A program made the position numbers and the translations under genes. This document shows, piece by piece, positions 36,121-47,598 of a DNA stretch of 64,000 nt. This stretch comes from Chlorokybus atmophyticus (lineage: Eukaryota > Streptophyta > Chlorokybophyceae > Chlorokybales > Chlorokybaceae): the NCBI GenBank assembly GCA_009103225.1, contig RHPI01003369.1, forward strand, positions 379,500 through 443,499, read 5' to 3'. Numbering within the stretch: position 1 is the stretch's first letter; the number at the start of each line of letters is the position of its first letter. A model generated the notes under the pieces. The model worked only from the letters and a program-made list of their open reading frames with translations. It did no database searches and was not told the origin of the DNA.

Positions 36121-36209
36121 ACACCCTCTCCCTACGTAGGGAAGGGGTGTTTGAGGGTGTTTGTAGTATGTACTTGGGTATCCAAGTACTACACTACAAA
36201 TACCCTCAA
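36121..36209. repeat. Two adjacent hairpins
   Basis: First palindrome 36121-36150, centred on TACGTA, arms match at 14 of 15 positions. Second 36151-36209: TTGAGGGTGTTTGTAGT ... ACTACAAATACCCTCAA with a short TA-rich turn at TTGGGTATCCAA and a small indel in the stem. Confidence 0.75.
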
Positions 36210-37579
36210 GGGATCGGCTTTGGCAAGTAACCATGCGTAATATCATGCAAGATGTGCAGGATCAATAGCAAGCAAGGGATGTGGGATTGACACAAGCAAA
36301 GGTTGTATCCCTACCTGCACATGTAGCGTACAGAAGCAGCAAGTGAGGGCAAAGACGCCTGCGACGCCGCGGACGATGCTGACGACAATGCACAACGATG
36401 AGCAAACATGTAGCGAAGTGGGTTTGGGACAAGCTAGTTGTTGCGTTAGCACACAAATTGAGTGGATAAGCGCTTTTCCACATCAGTTTGTTAGCGCATA
36501 TTGGTTGCAGTCTAGCGCAAGTATGATACTGCTGTTACGGTCGCTCGCGGTGGGTGGCATGCTCTTTTCATGTCCACCTAACGCGTCCACACCAACCTTG
36601 TTAAGAGTTGTGGCCTCGCTTACCCAATACATCTTTATGTAAGTGGTGATTGCAAGGTGTGTACATTGTTGATGGGTATGTGTGATGTTGGGATAAACAA
36701 CGCTCTCGTGCATATAGTACTGTTTGTATAGTAGTTGTTGCATAGCACACCACAGACCAGTTTGTTATCATATGCTATTGTATATCCAAATGTTCGCAAG
36801 GTTTCGGACTACAGCTCTGGCGCCACATTGGTACCACAACGACATCGGCTTACCGTGGCGCTTTGCGTGACATGTGGGGATTGTGCACGCTTTGGTCGGT
36901 GCCACTGCCTGCCTCTGCTGCCTTCTACCTACGTTTGGGTGTGCTTGCAGTTATTGTTCACACATGAAGTCGTTAGGGGCTTGGGCCAGCCCTTGGCATT
37001 GTGCATTGTGAATGTTTGCCGTGCTTGCTATGCTCTGAACTATTACCTGCACTTGTGCCTTGTTTTTGGTCCATAATATTACAATTCTCTGATAATAAGA
37101 CTGACCGGTTAATTGAGTTTGATAACGACTTACCCACGACAATCAATGAAGTGTGGAGCTTGAAATGCATTGCAACTTAAACATTACTTCCTATGTAGTC
37201 ATCACAATAAAGCCAGCCAACTAGTTAGCTTGACAAGTTATTTGACAATGCATGCGTCTGCTGAGTGCTGCAGCTTAATCAACAGATCAGTAGTTTCAAC
37301 CCTGAGACAAGGTTAGCTGAAATTGGCAATGAAATGTCTGGCAGCTCGTACACACAAATGCCCACTGCAACTCTTGTACACATGCGTGCCCAAGACAACC
37401 AGGCTGCAGATCTATACAATGTCTGCCTAGCAGCAAACAACTTCTTTGTGTTAGCAAGCAGCATGCAGGCAAACCAGCTTGCAGAACGCGCTGCAGCACT
37501 GCAGCGCAACATATCACCAATACACGTGCCTCGTAGCTGGCACAATAGGTGCTGTGGATCAAGCCACAGAAACTAATAG

Positions 37580-39612
37580 CTAAGCTACAAATACTACAAA
37601 TATCACTAAAAACATGATCAGCACAAAGAACACCTTCATGATCAACCACCGGTTTGATGACAATCGGCTCAAGTACTTCAGAAGATGCGTTTGTGCGTTG
37701 TCCACGTTTGCCAGTGTCTCGTCCATGTTCTCATCAATCCTAATGCACACAAAAGAGTGACATTTTGGTCTGCCAATCGCCACACCAGACACTAGCCGTT
37801 CCCAAGGTCAGCCACATGAGCAAGTAGTTGACAAGGGAGGCAAATAATCACCGCAATAACGCACCTGATGGCAACCTCCCCTTGCTGCGCAACCATTGTT
37901 GCAAGCTGGGTGAAAATGCTGCTCAGTTCTGCGATTGTAGACTCCACATTCTGCAATGCTTCAGCCCGACTCTGCCACTCGCACATAGACATCAGGTCAT
38001 AGACATGCAAAAAATCAGCCAGCAGCAAGCAATCACAGAGCAAGTCTTCGTTCCCAAAGGCATACGTCTCACCTGCAAGTACTGGTCCTGGGCAGGGACC
38101 ATCATCTGCTGTTGCTGTTGTTGCTGCTGCTGTTGACCAAGGCCGGCGGAAGATGCTTGACCAGGTGTAGAATGCATTGGCAACAGAGGACCGTTCTGCC
38201 TGCTTACAAAGATACATATGTGTGCTAGCACAAGCTACGCAGCAGTGCTGAAAACCGACTGACGACTTATGTTTCAAACAATGAGGACCACCGTGTCAGT
38301 AAGTGCAGCATGCACACCTCTTGCCGAAGAGACTGGTGGGTGCAGGTCTGGGTGCAAACGGCAGTGCAGATGTGCTGGCGGCAGCACGAAGCGGCGGTGC
38401 ACCAGGCAAGGGTGGCCCATCATCGGTGGTAGACGAAAATAGAGATCGTCTGCTTTGGTGCTGCTTCAGATTCTGCCCAAGATACAATAGGTTTAGGCAT
38501 TGATACCTCAGTTGAACATTCCCAATACGTGCTACTGCATTTAACATGCGCACAACATCATCACTGTAAGCGAGTTACAAAAACAATTGTTTAGCTGAGC
38601 ACCAAGCACCTCGCTGCGCAAGGACAGGACATCCTTGAAATCTTTTGTTGCACCCATCAGCCTTGTCTTCAATGAGTCAACAACTGTTGCACTATGATCT
38701 GCACTCTGCTTGGTGCCCTCTGCATTAACTCGCAAACTCTGCGAAGCAAGAGAACACCAAGATTAAGCCCAAGAACACCAGCATCAGCTAACAAGAAACA
38801 TTCTCTAGCCAAGAAGCATGCAGACCAACTGCAATTTGACACAAAAATAAATGAAGAACCTGAAGTTCGGCAATGGCTCCGTTCAAAGCTGTTATGTCCT
38901 TTTTAATGACTGCAGTAAGCTCCTGTATCTCCTGGGCCGGATCATCAAACATGGAGGTCCGTTTTGCAAGCTTTGCAAGCTTGCCCAACTTCTGTGAGGT
39001 TGAGTGTATCCCAAGCCCTATGCGCGAGGCTCGACGAGCAAACTCTGACTGGCTTCCTGAGCTTGAAGAGGGCTGCATTGCACAGAAACATTGTTGATGC
39101 GTCGCGATGGCTATGGCACATGTTGCAAGCCACAAGATATTTCAATCCATATTCTGCTTGTGTGCTGACACACTGCGACGAAGCTGCTGATGCATGCCTG
39201 AGAGAAATTAAACCACGTTGCATAACGTACATAGTTTGTAACAAAAACCTAACGCAATGTCAAATCCGCCTTGCAGTGCACTGTGTGGGAGACTTGGCAA
39301 TGAGTACCTGCTCTCAATAACTCAATGTGCCAAGCAACAAACCATGTTCTCGACTAGCACACATTCAAGTTAAGACAACTGGCCCCTTCGTACCAGCAAT
39401 AAGATCCACTTGTACTCAAGCGACGACCATACAGCAAGTAGTGTGATGACAGCCACCTGCGGGGAATGATGGTAGTGACCGTTGGACAAAAGGGGGTCTT
39501 TGTCACTGGTGGAAGGTTGAGAAGAAGAAACAGCTGACACAGCGACAGACTTCCTCAGACGTTCCGCCGTGGCCATGAACTCCGCCGTCCTGTCCCGAGC
39601 GGCGGACGCCAT
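37580..39612 (-). CDS. SYP3: Qa-SNARE, syntaxin 5 / SYP3 type (Golgi)
   Basis: Target SNARE for ER-Golgi and intra-Golgi vesicle fusion. Seven exons: 39612-39457, 39072-38860, 38738-38610, 38472-38318, 38199-38073, 37971-37865 and 37739-37580 (TAG), all GT-AG, in phase, 348 residues, the family's usual size. The N-terminus (ARDRTAEFMATAERLRKS) is the SYP31/32 hallmark. The Habc region has STSQKLGKLAKLAKRTSMFD and DPAQEIQELTAVIKKDI, then KQSADHSATVVDSLKTRLM. A disordered linker carries about ten consecutive Gln. The SNARE helix starts near residue 261 (SRAEALQNVESTIAELSSIF, QLATMVAQQGEVAIRIDENM). The C-terminal anchor is residues about 327-347 (Val/Phe/Ile-rich) with no lumenal tail beyond a single Ala. 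The ATG at 39612 matches the family start. Divergent from TAF10. Confidence 0.95.
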
Positions 39613-40356
39613 GGCTATGACCCCGAGAGACTACTCTTCACAATTCCAACTACAAATGCAGCTCCTCACAGATGAAAGCAACACACGAGCCTGCTAGCTT
39701 TACCAAGCAATAAAACCCCGCGCTGGCCAATCTCCTCGGAGAAGACACTGATCTCCTCACAACCGATGACGTGGCCCGATTGCTGCAAGGCAGTACGTCG
39801 CCAGCACCATGTAAGCCAGCACTGTTAACAACAAGGACCCCGCCCACCCCGCCGCCCCCCCGCCGGCGCTTCGACCCAGCGCCCGAAACCCTAATCCCAG
39901 GTTGTTTTTGCCAGCTGGCGTCACAGGAACGCACCCTTGACTTGACTGTAGAATGGCCGCTGCCCGCGTGCGCGCGTGACAGCAAGCCGCAGTGCGCGGC
40001 ACAGAGTGCACTGCTTGCTAACAAACACCTGCGCTGCGGCGGAAGCGACGACGACGGTGGTGGTGGGAAGGGCGGTGGCGGGGTGATCTGAGGCGTGGTT
40101 GTCGTCTGTGAGCGGAGGTTAACGGGGAGAGAGTGACAGAGACAGGGAGAGAGTCAGGGAGTTTGGGAAGTGGGGCCGAGTTGGGGTGGTTGGTGAGGGG
40201 TGTAGGGAGGGTCGCTGCCTTGCATGGGGGTGGCTAGAATAGGGTTTTGAGGGTTGTTGGGTTGGTTGGTTTTGAGGTTACAGTCGTTTAGGGCATTACT
40301 TGGACGTCTATCTGCATGCGGATGATGCTCTTGTGAGGCCCACGCCAGTGTTGGCG
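39613..40356. promoter_or_regulatory. Shared promoter region of SYP3 and TAF10
   Basis: 744 bases between two divergent starts. Teloboxes AAACCCTAA at 39886-39894 and TAGGGTTTT at 40240-40248 point in opposite directions, one nearer each gene. No ORF is conserved. GA-rich around 40105-40165. A bidirectional promoter is inferred from the arrangement. Confidence 0.5.
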
Positions 40357-41300
40357 ATGGTAGAGGCCAACCAGGAGGGGCTGGAGGAGTTCCTGTCGTC
40401 GCTGGAGGACTACGTGCCCACGGTTGGTACTTTGAACGCGTGCGATGCCACATGCGGCATCCGCCTAGTGTTGCACATCAACATCTGCAACACATATCAA
40501 CTATGCAATGCCCCAGATTCCAGATGATCTAACCAATCACTACCTCGCAAAGAGCGGTCTTCAAGCCAACGACGTTCGCCTGTAAGCGCTCCATGCATGC
40601 AAAGCTTGTGTGCACACATTGTGCGGTAGCTAGTCTTTTCTAATCGTTTTAAGGTGGATTGACGGTAGCGATTTGTTTGATGTGTAGGACACGACTTGTG
40701 TCCATAGCAGCTCAGAAGTTTGTCGCAGACATTGCCAACGATGCCCTACAGTAAGTTGCTCGTCTGGTGAGCACATGCATGTGCTTAGCAGGTATGCGTT
40801 TTTGGAAAGGCATCATGCATGTTTGCATAGAGTATGTGATGGTGCTGACAGTGCTTTTCGCAAATTTTTGTCGTGACCAGATACTGTAAGATTAGGCAGC
40901 AAGCCGTGGGCAAAGAGAAAAAGGCGCAGGCCCTGATGAACAAGGTTTGTATCCCAAACGAGTGTGTTGGATGTTGTTAACTGGTCATAATAGCAGTTGT
41001 GTGTTTAAGTCTACCACTACGGCTTGTTCTGCTGTGTTGTTGGTCGCCGGCCATGGCTTGATGAAGGTTGCGTCACAGGACAAGAGGCTGATACTCACCA
41101 GTGAGGATCTGACGACCGCCCTGCGTGAGGTGAGCACACATATTCTCCCTCACTAAGACTTTTGGATGGTGAAGCGCCTAATATCTGATGTGGCCCAGTA
41201 CGGAGTCAACATTACGAAACAAGAATATTATGCCGATCATCCTGTAGCTGGCAGTGGGTCGGCACCTGCGCCGGCCGCACCCTCGCAACCAAACAGCTAG
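40357..41300 (+). CDS. TAF10: TAF10, histone-fold subunit of TFIID/SAGA
   Basis: Small histone-fold subunit shared by TFIID and SAGA, acting in the nucleus. Six exons: 40357-40422, 40517-40581, 40688-40750, 40881-40944, 41079-41129 and 41199-41300 (TAG), GT-AG, in phase, 136 residues, matching plant TAF10 (about 134). Conserved blocks: LEEFLSSLEDYVPT, IPDDLTNHYLAKSGLQANDV, LVSIAAQKFVADIANDALQ, QALMNKDKRLILTSEDLTTA and LREYGVNITKQEYYADHP. The first ATG upstream of the conserved block is at 40357; no in-frame ATG lies nearer the telobox, though an upstream coding exon is not fully excluded. The C-terminus is Pro/Ala/Ser-rich. Confidence 0.95.
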
Positions 41301-43083
41301 AGATTGAATTCAGGGTGACATGCGCGTAAGTTGCTGCTGGTATGAGGTGTGCACCGTATCAGCAACGCATCCAGTGTAGGGAGTTGACAGTTGGTAGCTC
41401 TGTTGTAGTCAGGAGTAGGTCAGCATGCTCTCTGGGGAGCCGAAAGCTGTTGGGATGCGACCAAGGGCATGATGCATATTGCCACTTGGTCAGTGCCATC
41501 AAGTTGGGCAATGGCAGGAATTGCCTTGGTGGTCATAGAAGGTTTGCATGTCCACGATGCGTAACTAGCTCATTTTTTGTGCGCGATGGAGAACTTGTCA
41601 CACACAATGATCAAGAGCTTACCTAAGCAACTGGCGCTGACATGCACCCTTGTTTTAATTTGATTATAGTGAAGGATACCTGACAATTCACGAATTGTCA
41701 AGGCAAGACACTAGGCAGCCCCGGACTCCTGTTCATGCTTACTGTACACGAGCCCATCCAGCTTTTGCCCAGTATACCAAACCACATGTCCTGGGCTGCG
41801 TGTCATTTGGATGAATGCCTGATACGGAGGTGGGGGGGGGTGTTGTACTTTTGAGCTTACTGTGGTGTGTTGCTGTGCATTGCTTCACTACACTGCTGTG
41901 GCAATGCATGTCTGTGCAAGTACGTAGCAGGTTAAGTCAAAATTACGGTTGTGTAAAGAGTTGGTTACAGGTGCTGCAGGTGCACTAGCATCCTGGTGTA
42001 CAAAAGATGGAGTGCTGATAAGACCGCATGCAAGGGGTCATAAGCATGAGACATGCATGTAGTCATGCACACGCCGCAAGCAAACAGTCAGCAGCAATCA
42101 CAGTGCTATTTCGCCACCGGGCTAGTTACTACTAACGCACTCAACTACCACTACTTGGCTACCCCGTTAGTCATGATGTGACAGTCTCTGCCTAAATACA
42201 ACACTGCGGAAGTGATTCCCTGACATAATCTGGGGACTGCACTCTACCCCCTGGCCCCAACACGCGACATCCCCCAAAGCCTGCTGTTGTCAGACTGGCC
42301 ACTGCTGACATGCAATGGGTGTCCTACCAGGTTTAAATGCAATTGCTCTGACCTGCCATGGTATTGCGCTGATGTGGCAGGTAGCGTTGTGACTGTGGTT
42401 GTGATAAGTAAAGACACTTAGGCTACGCTGGTTTTTCTCTTTGCGTTCAAAGAGAGGGGACAGGTTATGGCAGTTGAAAGCAACAACCCCAGCAAAGCAG
42501 AGTGCAACATGGTTGTTTTAGCGCATTCTGCAGTGCCCTGCATGTGATACTACAGCTCTCAGGTACTGCAGGCCAAACCACAGTGATGAGGTGCTATGAC
42601 AAATCGTGTTCAGGTTCACAATGCACCGCACGAGGCTCGCACTGGTGTCCCTAGCCACCACCTGTGTACAACAGCTTGTTTGCAAACCTTCAAAGCTGTG
42701 CAGCACACATGCGCATGCGAACACAGCAAGTCGACAGTGAGCACGTAAGCTGTAGAGGCAGTGACTGCAACCGAACATATATTCTCACCATTCTAAGGCC
42801 ACACTCTCCTGTCCGTCCTGCAGCTTGTATGCATGCGCCAATCAAAGGCAGCAGATGGAAGCTATTGCAAGTGCAACTGCCAGCAGCCAGCTCAAGCCAA
42901 GAGAGGCTGATATTGTCGTTCCTGCACGTCACAAACATTGCACGTAAGCACATGCAATAAGCCTCAAGTGTGCAACCGAGCGCTGTGAATGTTGGTGTGG
43001 CATGCATCCCACCTGATGATGCCGGCAAGCTTGCAGGTGCTGTGACTCCAGTCTGCCATAAACATTGAGGTTTCAGTGTCAGC
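41301..43083. other. Intergenic region with an inverted repeat copy
   Basis: No gene supported between the 3' ends of TAF10 and the GH3-like gene (convergent). It contains dispersed repeat copy 3 and otherwise nothing I can identify. Confidence 0.5.
41997..42176 (-). repeat. Dispersed repeat family, copy 3 (inverted)
   Basis: Reverse complement of 31696-31906: TGTACAAAAGATGGAGTGCT, GATAAGACCGCATGCAAGGG, AGTCATGCACACGCCGCAAG, CCACCGGGCTAG and CTTGGCTACCCCGTTAGTCA in this order. It shows that the unit is mobile or was dispersed, not a local duplication. Confidence 0.85.
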
Positions 43084-46000
43084 TTAACATTCAGTCAGGC
43101 ACAACGATTGCATTGCACTGTTGCGCACCATGTTGAAACTGGCTGATTGCGAGTCAACAATCACAGTCGCCATGGTGGGGTCCAACAACCAGGTTTGCTG
43201 GTTGGGATCCCAGTACTGCAGGTCGTCAGCTGAGATGGTGAATTGGACTGAAGAGCTCTGACCTGTGGCAAGGTTCACCTGCAACGGCCAAACAGAGTGA
43301 GCACATTCAAACGTTACAAGCACTTCCACCAGCAACACACCTTGGTGAAACCTTTCAGCATTTTGCTCTCCGGCGCGACACGCCTGTTCTGCAGCGACAA
43401 AAATAACAACACAGCCTGCAGGCGAGAACAAGAAGGTCAGCGTCAGGTGCACAAGCGGAGTACGCGTGCAGTGCTGCACTACTGTTGATGTGCGGCTGCT
43501 ACCTGCTGTCCAGCGTATGGGCCTTCATTGGTGACTGTGACGGACACGGTTACATTCTGACCAGCAGTGAAATCCGTCACTTTCATCAAACTGGGAGTGA
43601 CCTGAAGGTTTGAGTAGGACCAAGTGGAGTAACTAAGACCGGTCCCAAACTCAAACTCAGTGTCACATGGCGCAAGGTCAGCACCGCAAGTCTGCACATG
43701 AGAACATGTTAGCATGGATGCAACCCGCCAAAGACACAGTCATATGCACTGGACCATGGAAATCACAAAGTTCAAACACCTGATCGCGCTTATGGAAGTA
43801 CAGAAAAGGGACAACGGCAGGGTCTCTTGGATAAGTAAACGGGAGGCGACCGCTTGGATTGATGACACCGAAGATAACCTCAGCAATGGCTTGCCCACCC
43901 ATGGGACCTGGCAATCCCGCATGCATGAAGGCCTGAGCACCGTCCGTTGACCCTGTGCGGATGCAAGCTCATCAAGTTATACTATACATGATTCAAGTTT
44001 GCAAACAAAATTTAACTGGCCCATAGAACTGACCTAGGGTAAGCCGCGGTCGGCCCTGCACCATAACAACGATGAGTGGCGTGCCGGCATTGATGAGGGG
44101 TCTAAGAAGTCGGATGCGCTGGGTGTAAGGCAACTCGAGGGATGGAAGGTTCCCAGGCTGCTCCGCATACACGGGCTCTGATAGCACTAAAATTACTGCG
44201 TCCACAGTGTGCGCGGTGCTTGCAATGGCGTCAGGTGTCCGACAGACGTCATCAATGGTGCAACCGTCATAGTACACAACGCGGACGCCGCTTCCTAACA
44301 GAGCCTGCACAGCAACAGCATGAGCGCTTGCTGACGTTTCCTCTTGTGGACACTTCACAAACAAAGGGCATAATGCTTCTGGTGTCCAAGAGTTTGCTAT
44401 CGCGTGTGCCTCACCTGAACGCCTTGTAGCACAGTTACACCCTGAAGCAAACCTTCTGAAGAGGGCCCAGCAAAGTTGAGCGTCCAACCATTAGCCAACA
44501 GTGTTGTAGAGTTAGCAGCTGGTCCTATAACAAGCACGCTCTTGGCTCCAGATTGATACTCTTGCAGATTAAGTGGGAGGAGAGGACTGCGAACCATACC
44601 ATGCAGCTTACAACATGACAACATGGCAGTTTCATGCAAAGGCCGAGTTGCTGCACACCTGCCATCAACGTCATTGTTCCTGAGCAGCACAATGCTTTCT
44701 CGCGCCACGTCCAAGGCTGCATTCCGATCATCATTACCCCCTACGCTGAGCAACTGCTCAGTGCTCGCAGGGGTGACAGCGTTGTCAAACAGCCCCAAGC
44801 TCTTCTTGAACTGCAGAACACGTGCAGCCGACTACACATATATAGAAGGGTCAGCATGGGACAACATTTTCTGCTTAGGTATGTACAGGTCTACACAGCT
44901 GCGTACCATAGTGATGCGGTCCTCTGGTATGGTGCCATTGTTGACAAGGCTGACCAGATATTCGTTGAACAGCAAGTCTTTTGGCACCATGTTGATGTCG
45001 ATGTCAGACTGCTCCATGGCTATTCTGACAGCATCTTCATAATCTGCAGCTGAGTGGCTGCACGTACAAAGTACAGTTAAGAGCATGCGCAATAAAAGTA
45101 GTCACGTGGGTAATGTGAAACACGAACTTACTGAGTGAAGGCCAGGTTGTTCACTTCACGGTATTCAGAAATGACAACTCCCTGCTCCACCAATCGACTG
45201 TAGGATCAGCCATTGCATATCGTGTCAGCATGCACGCCTCTTCACACGCACCTGGAAACCAAGCGTGTCGCGTAGCAATGTCTTAGAGTATGCCGGGTTC
45301 ACCATCACGGGTAGCCCATTGACCTCGTTGTACGCAGTCATGACGGTTGCCACCCCTGCTGCTAACGCATCACGGTACTGCAACATTACGTGTCAGCTAT
45401 GTGCTATGCACTCGCCATGGCGTGTAGTACTGCAAGTTGATGTGCACGAGCAGACCTGGCGCTGGAAGTATTGGTGGACATACTGCTCTGGTATAGCAGC
45501 GGGCCACCTGTCACGCCCCGTGATAGGAGCAGTCCATGCTGCACAAAATTGAGTTACATGCAGGCTATCTTGGTGGAGAAAACAACTGACAAACCACTGT
45601 CAACACGTTTTACCCAAGAATGTGCGGGCAGTAGCGGCAACAGAAGTGGCATCGCTCAGCTGTGAGCCCTGCATGCCCCGCAGCATCTCTACTGCCATGC
45701 GTGATGCCACAAAGGGGTCCTCGCCAAAGTGTTCATAATACCTGGACCAACCCTGATGGAAACCTGGCTCGACCTGGAGGCACGTGTCATGGTCAGCTCA
45801 ACAACCGCAACCAGTCACAGATGTGTTTTGCTCCGCAGCAAATGTATGTCACGCACCTGAGGGCTGAACAGCCATTTGACTCCTGCAGCTGCAGAGTCTT
45901 TTGCATTAATCGAACCCTGCAGAGCGAGTTGCATGTTGAAATGGCACAAGCATGCAGGAGCTTCAGTCAGCTGAAGCACTGAGTTTCATGAGCCAGACGA

Positions 46001-46983
46001 CCTCAGGTCGACTTACAGTCACGTACGCAGCTGTGGTGTTGAAAGTTGCGGCTAACGTACTTTGATGAGGTAGTATTGTTGCTCCCTGCACGTAGCCGGC
46101 TCCATGCACGTTGTCAAGCGCCCAAACCACTGGCGCCTGCAACAAGGAGAGAAGCGTAACCCAATATGCATCTGATTCAGTGTGAGTACAGCTGAAGCTG
46201 CTTCACTTGCCTTGGCCCCATAGCTTGAAGCTGCAGCCTGCACCTGACTCATAATCTCGCGCCATTCACTAACTGTTGGAGAGTCTTGCAGCACTATTGA
46301 GCACACAGTGAGCATCACCTTGACGAGCCTGACTACGCGATATCAACTATCATGGGGTTTGAAGCACTGTCATTGGCACTCACATGGGTTAAGAAAGCTG
46401 CCGACGTAGTTGGGGCTGCCTAGTACGGATTGGACGTTATCAACCAGGCGGAAACGGCTCGTTGGCGTGCCATTGACTGCTCTGTCTGTTGAAGTTGCAG
46501 CTAAGACCATGCTCACGTCCAGCATGGTCATCTGACCGATCTTTTCTTGCAAGCTCATGCTGTTGACCAGATCCACCATATCATTATCTATGCCAGCCAG
46601 AGTCAGCTGCTGCTGGAGATCCGACAGCCCATTTGGCTGCTTTACTTCACGCATTGGCAACAGCGGCGGTGTGAACTGCATGCAGGACTGCAGTAAGCAT
46701 GCTGCTGTGTTGTTTTAGTGATGTAGTTGAGCCGTCGTACGAGAATGTAGCCGAAGCTCTTGCGGTTTGACATATAGAACAGTCAGTGCAAACTTACTTT
46801 GGAGCTAAAGATCACATCCGCAACCGCCCTGCCGGCCGGGAAACCTGCTACGAAGGCGGCAGCTCCAAGTAGGAGGGGAAGAAGGTGGAGGAGCGCTAGC
46901 GCATGCTCCGAGTCAGCTTGCTGTGACTGTACTTTTCTCCGTTTGCCATTTGACATTGTTGCAAGAAAATTGCTCCAACCCAT
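43084..46983 (-). CDS. Glycoside hydrolase family 3-like protein with altered active site
   Basis: Beta-glucosidase-like fold, probably membrane-anchored and facing the exterior or lumen. Seventeen exons: 46983-46798, 46675-46384, 46284-46211, 46136-46017, 45916-45857, 45773-45614, 45538-45456, 45377-45252, 45181-45132, 45057-44907, 44831-44659, 44586-44415, 44304-44034, 43952-43780, 43691-43503, 43415-43341 and 43278-43084 (TAA); all in phase, 849 residues. The third intron is GC-AG. A hydrophobic helix at residues about 29-52 is a signal anchor. GH3 landmarks: SLQEKIGQMT; WALDNVHG (Asp192 kept); WSRYYEHFGEDP; SVAATARTFLG, where the usual Lys-His is Arg294-Thr295; TVMTAYNEVNGLP; GVVISEYREVNNL, where the nucleophile Asp is Glu373; C-terminal domain SIVLLRN, VIGPAA, LSEPVYAE, FEFGTGLSYSTW and a fibronectin-III-like end. 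Catalysis by the standard mechanism is doubtful; the frame is intact, so this is not a simple pseudogene. Confidence 0.92.
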
Positions 46984-47598
46984 CGTTCAACTACACACAC
47001 AGCCAAGCTGGACTGCTAGTACATTCGCTTATAGCAGCGAGCCAGCATCAAAGCCGTGCACCGCTCTTCATGGCAGCAGTAGCGAAGCAGCAAGAACCTG
47101 CTTGTGACACCCAAAGCAAACACCCGGACTGCACCGCCTCCGGCGGTAACGACACCGCCGCCCACCAGACACCACTAGCAGCCTGACTTGACCATCCTGA
47201 CCAGGCCACACCACCCCGGCATGCACGCACACATACGTATAGCGACCGTCGGATGGGGTCATCCGACGGCTCAATGCGCAGGATCCGAAAAGGCCGACAA
47301 GTTGGCGACAACGTACACTTTCACGTGTGTTGGCAAGTGCATGTTTGATGATTCCATGCAGCAGCAAGCAAGCCAGAGGCGCCTCGGTGAGTCATCACTG
47401 CGAGGCGCTACTGTGCTGCACAGTGTGCCGGAGCACAGAAGAGGCAAGGGTGGAATTGGAAGTTCCGTTATAAGGGCTTTTATGTTCGGAAGCTCCTCTG
47501 TTAGGGTTTGAGGGGCGGTGCCGTAGGTGTTGTCGGCTGCGGTGGAGGCGGCGGGAAGCGTGAGGTGATTGCGGAGGGGCGATTTGTGGGGGGTCAAC
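46984..47598. promoter_or_regulatory. Shared promoter region of the GH3-like and Rieske genes
   Basis: 615 bases between divergent starts. A TTAGGGTTT telobox at 47501-47509 lies 90 bases before the Rieske ATG. Contains a short GTCGGATGGGGTCATCCGAC palindrome near 47248-47268. No ORF supported. Confidence 0.5.

Larger units (their letters stand above)
34349..37579. other. Intergenic region with foldback sequences, no gene supported
   Basis: Only short composition-driven frames. It holds a GC-rich hairpin (34473-34511), a C-run/G-run foldback (about 34700-34830), a small tandem CTAACAAGCTACGCG repeat near 35368-35400, a short inverted repeat CAATCAAC/GTTGATTG near 35480-35510, and two adjacent hairpins (36121-36209). 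The right end is the 3' flank of the syntaxin gene. Confidence 0.5.

Noticed and set aside
37265-37576. 103-residue plus-strand ORF
   Set aside because: Lies in the 3' flank of the syntaxin gene on the opposite strand with no motif; probably chance.
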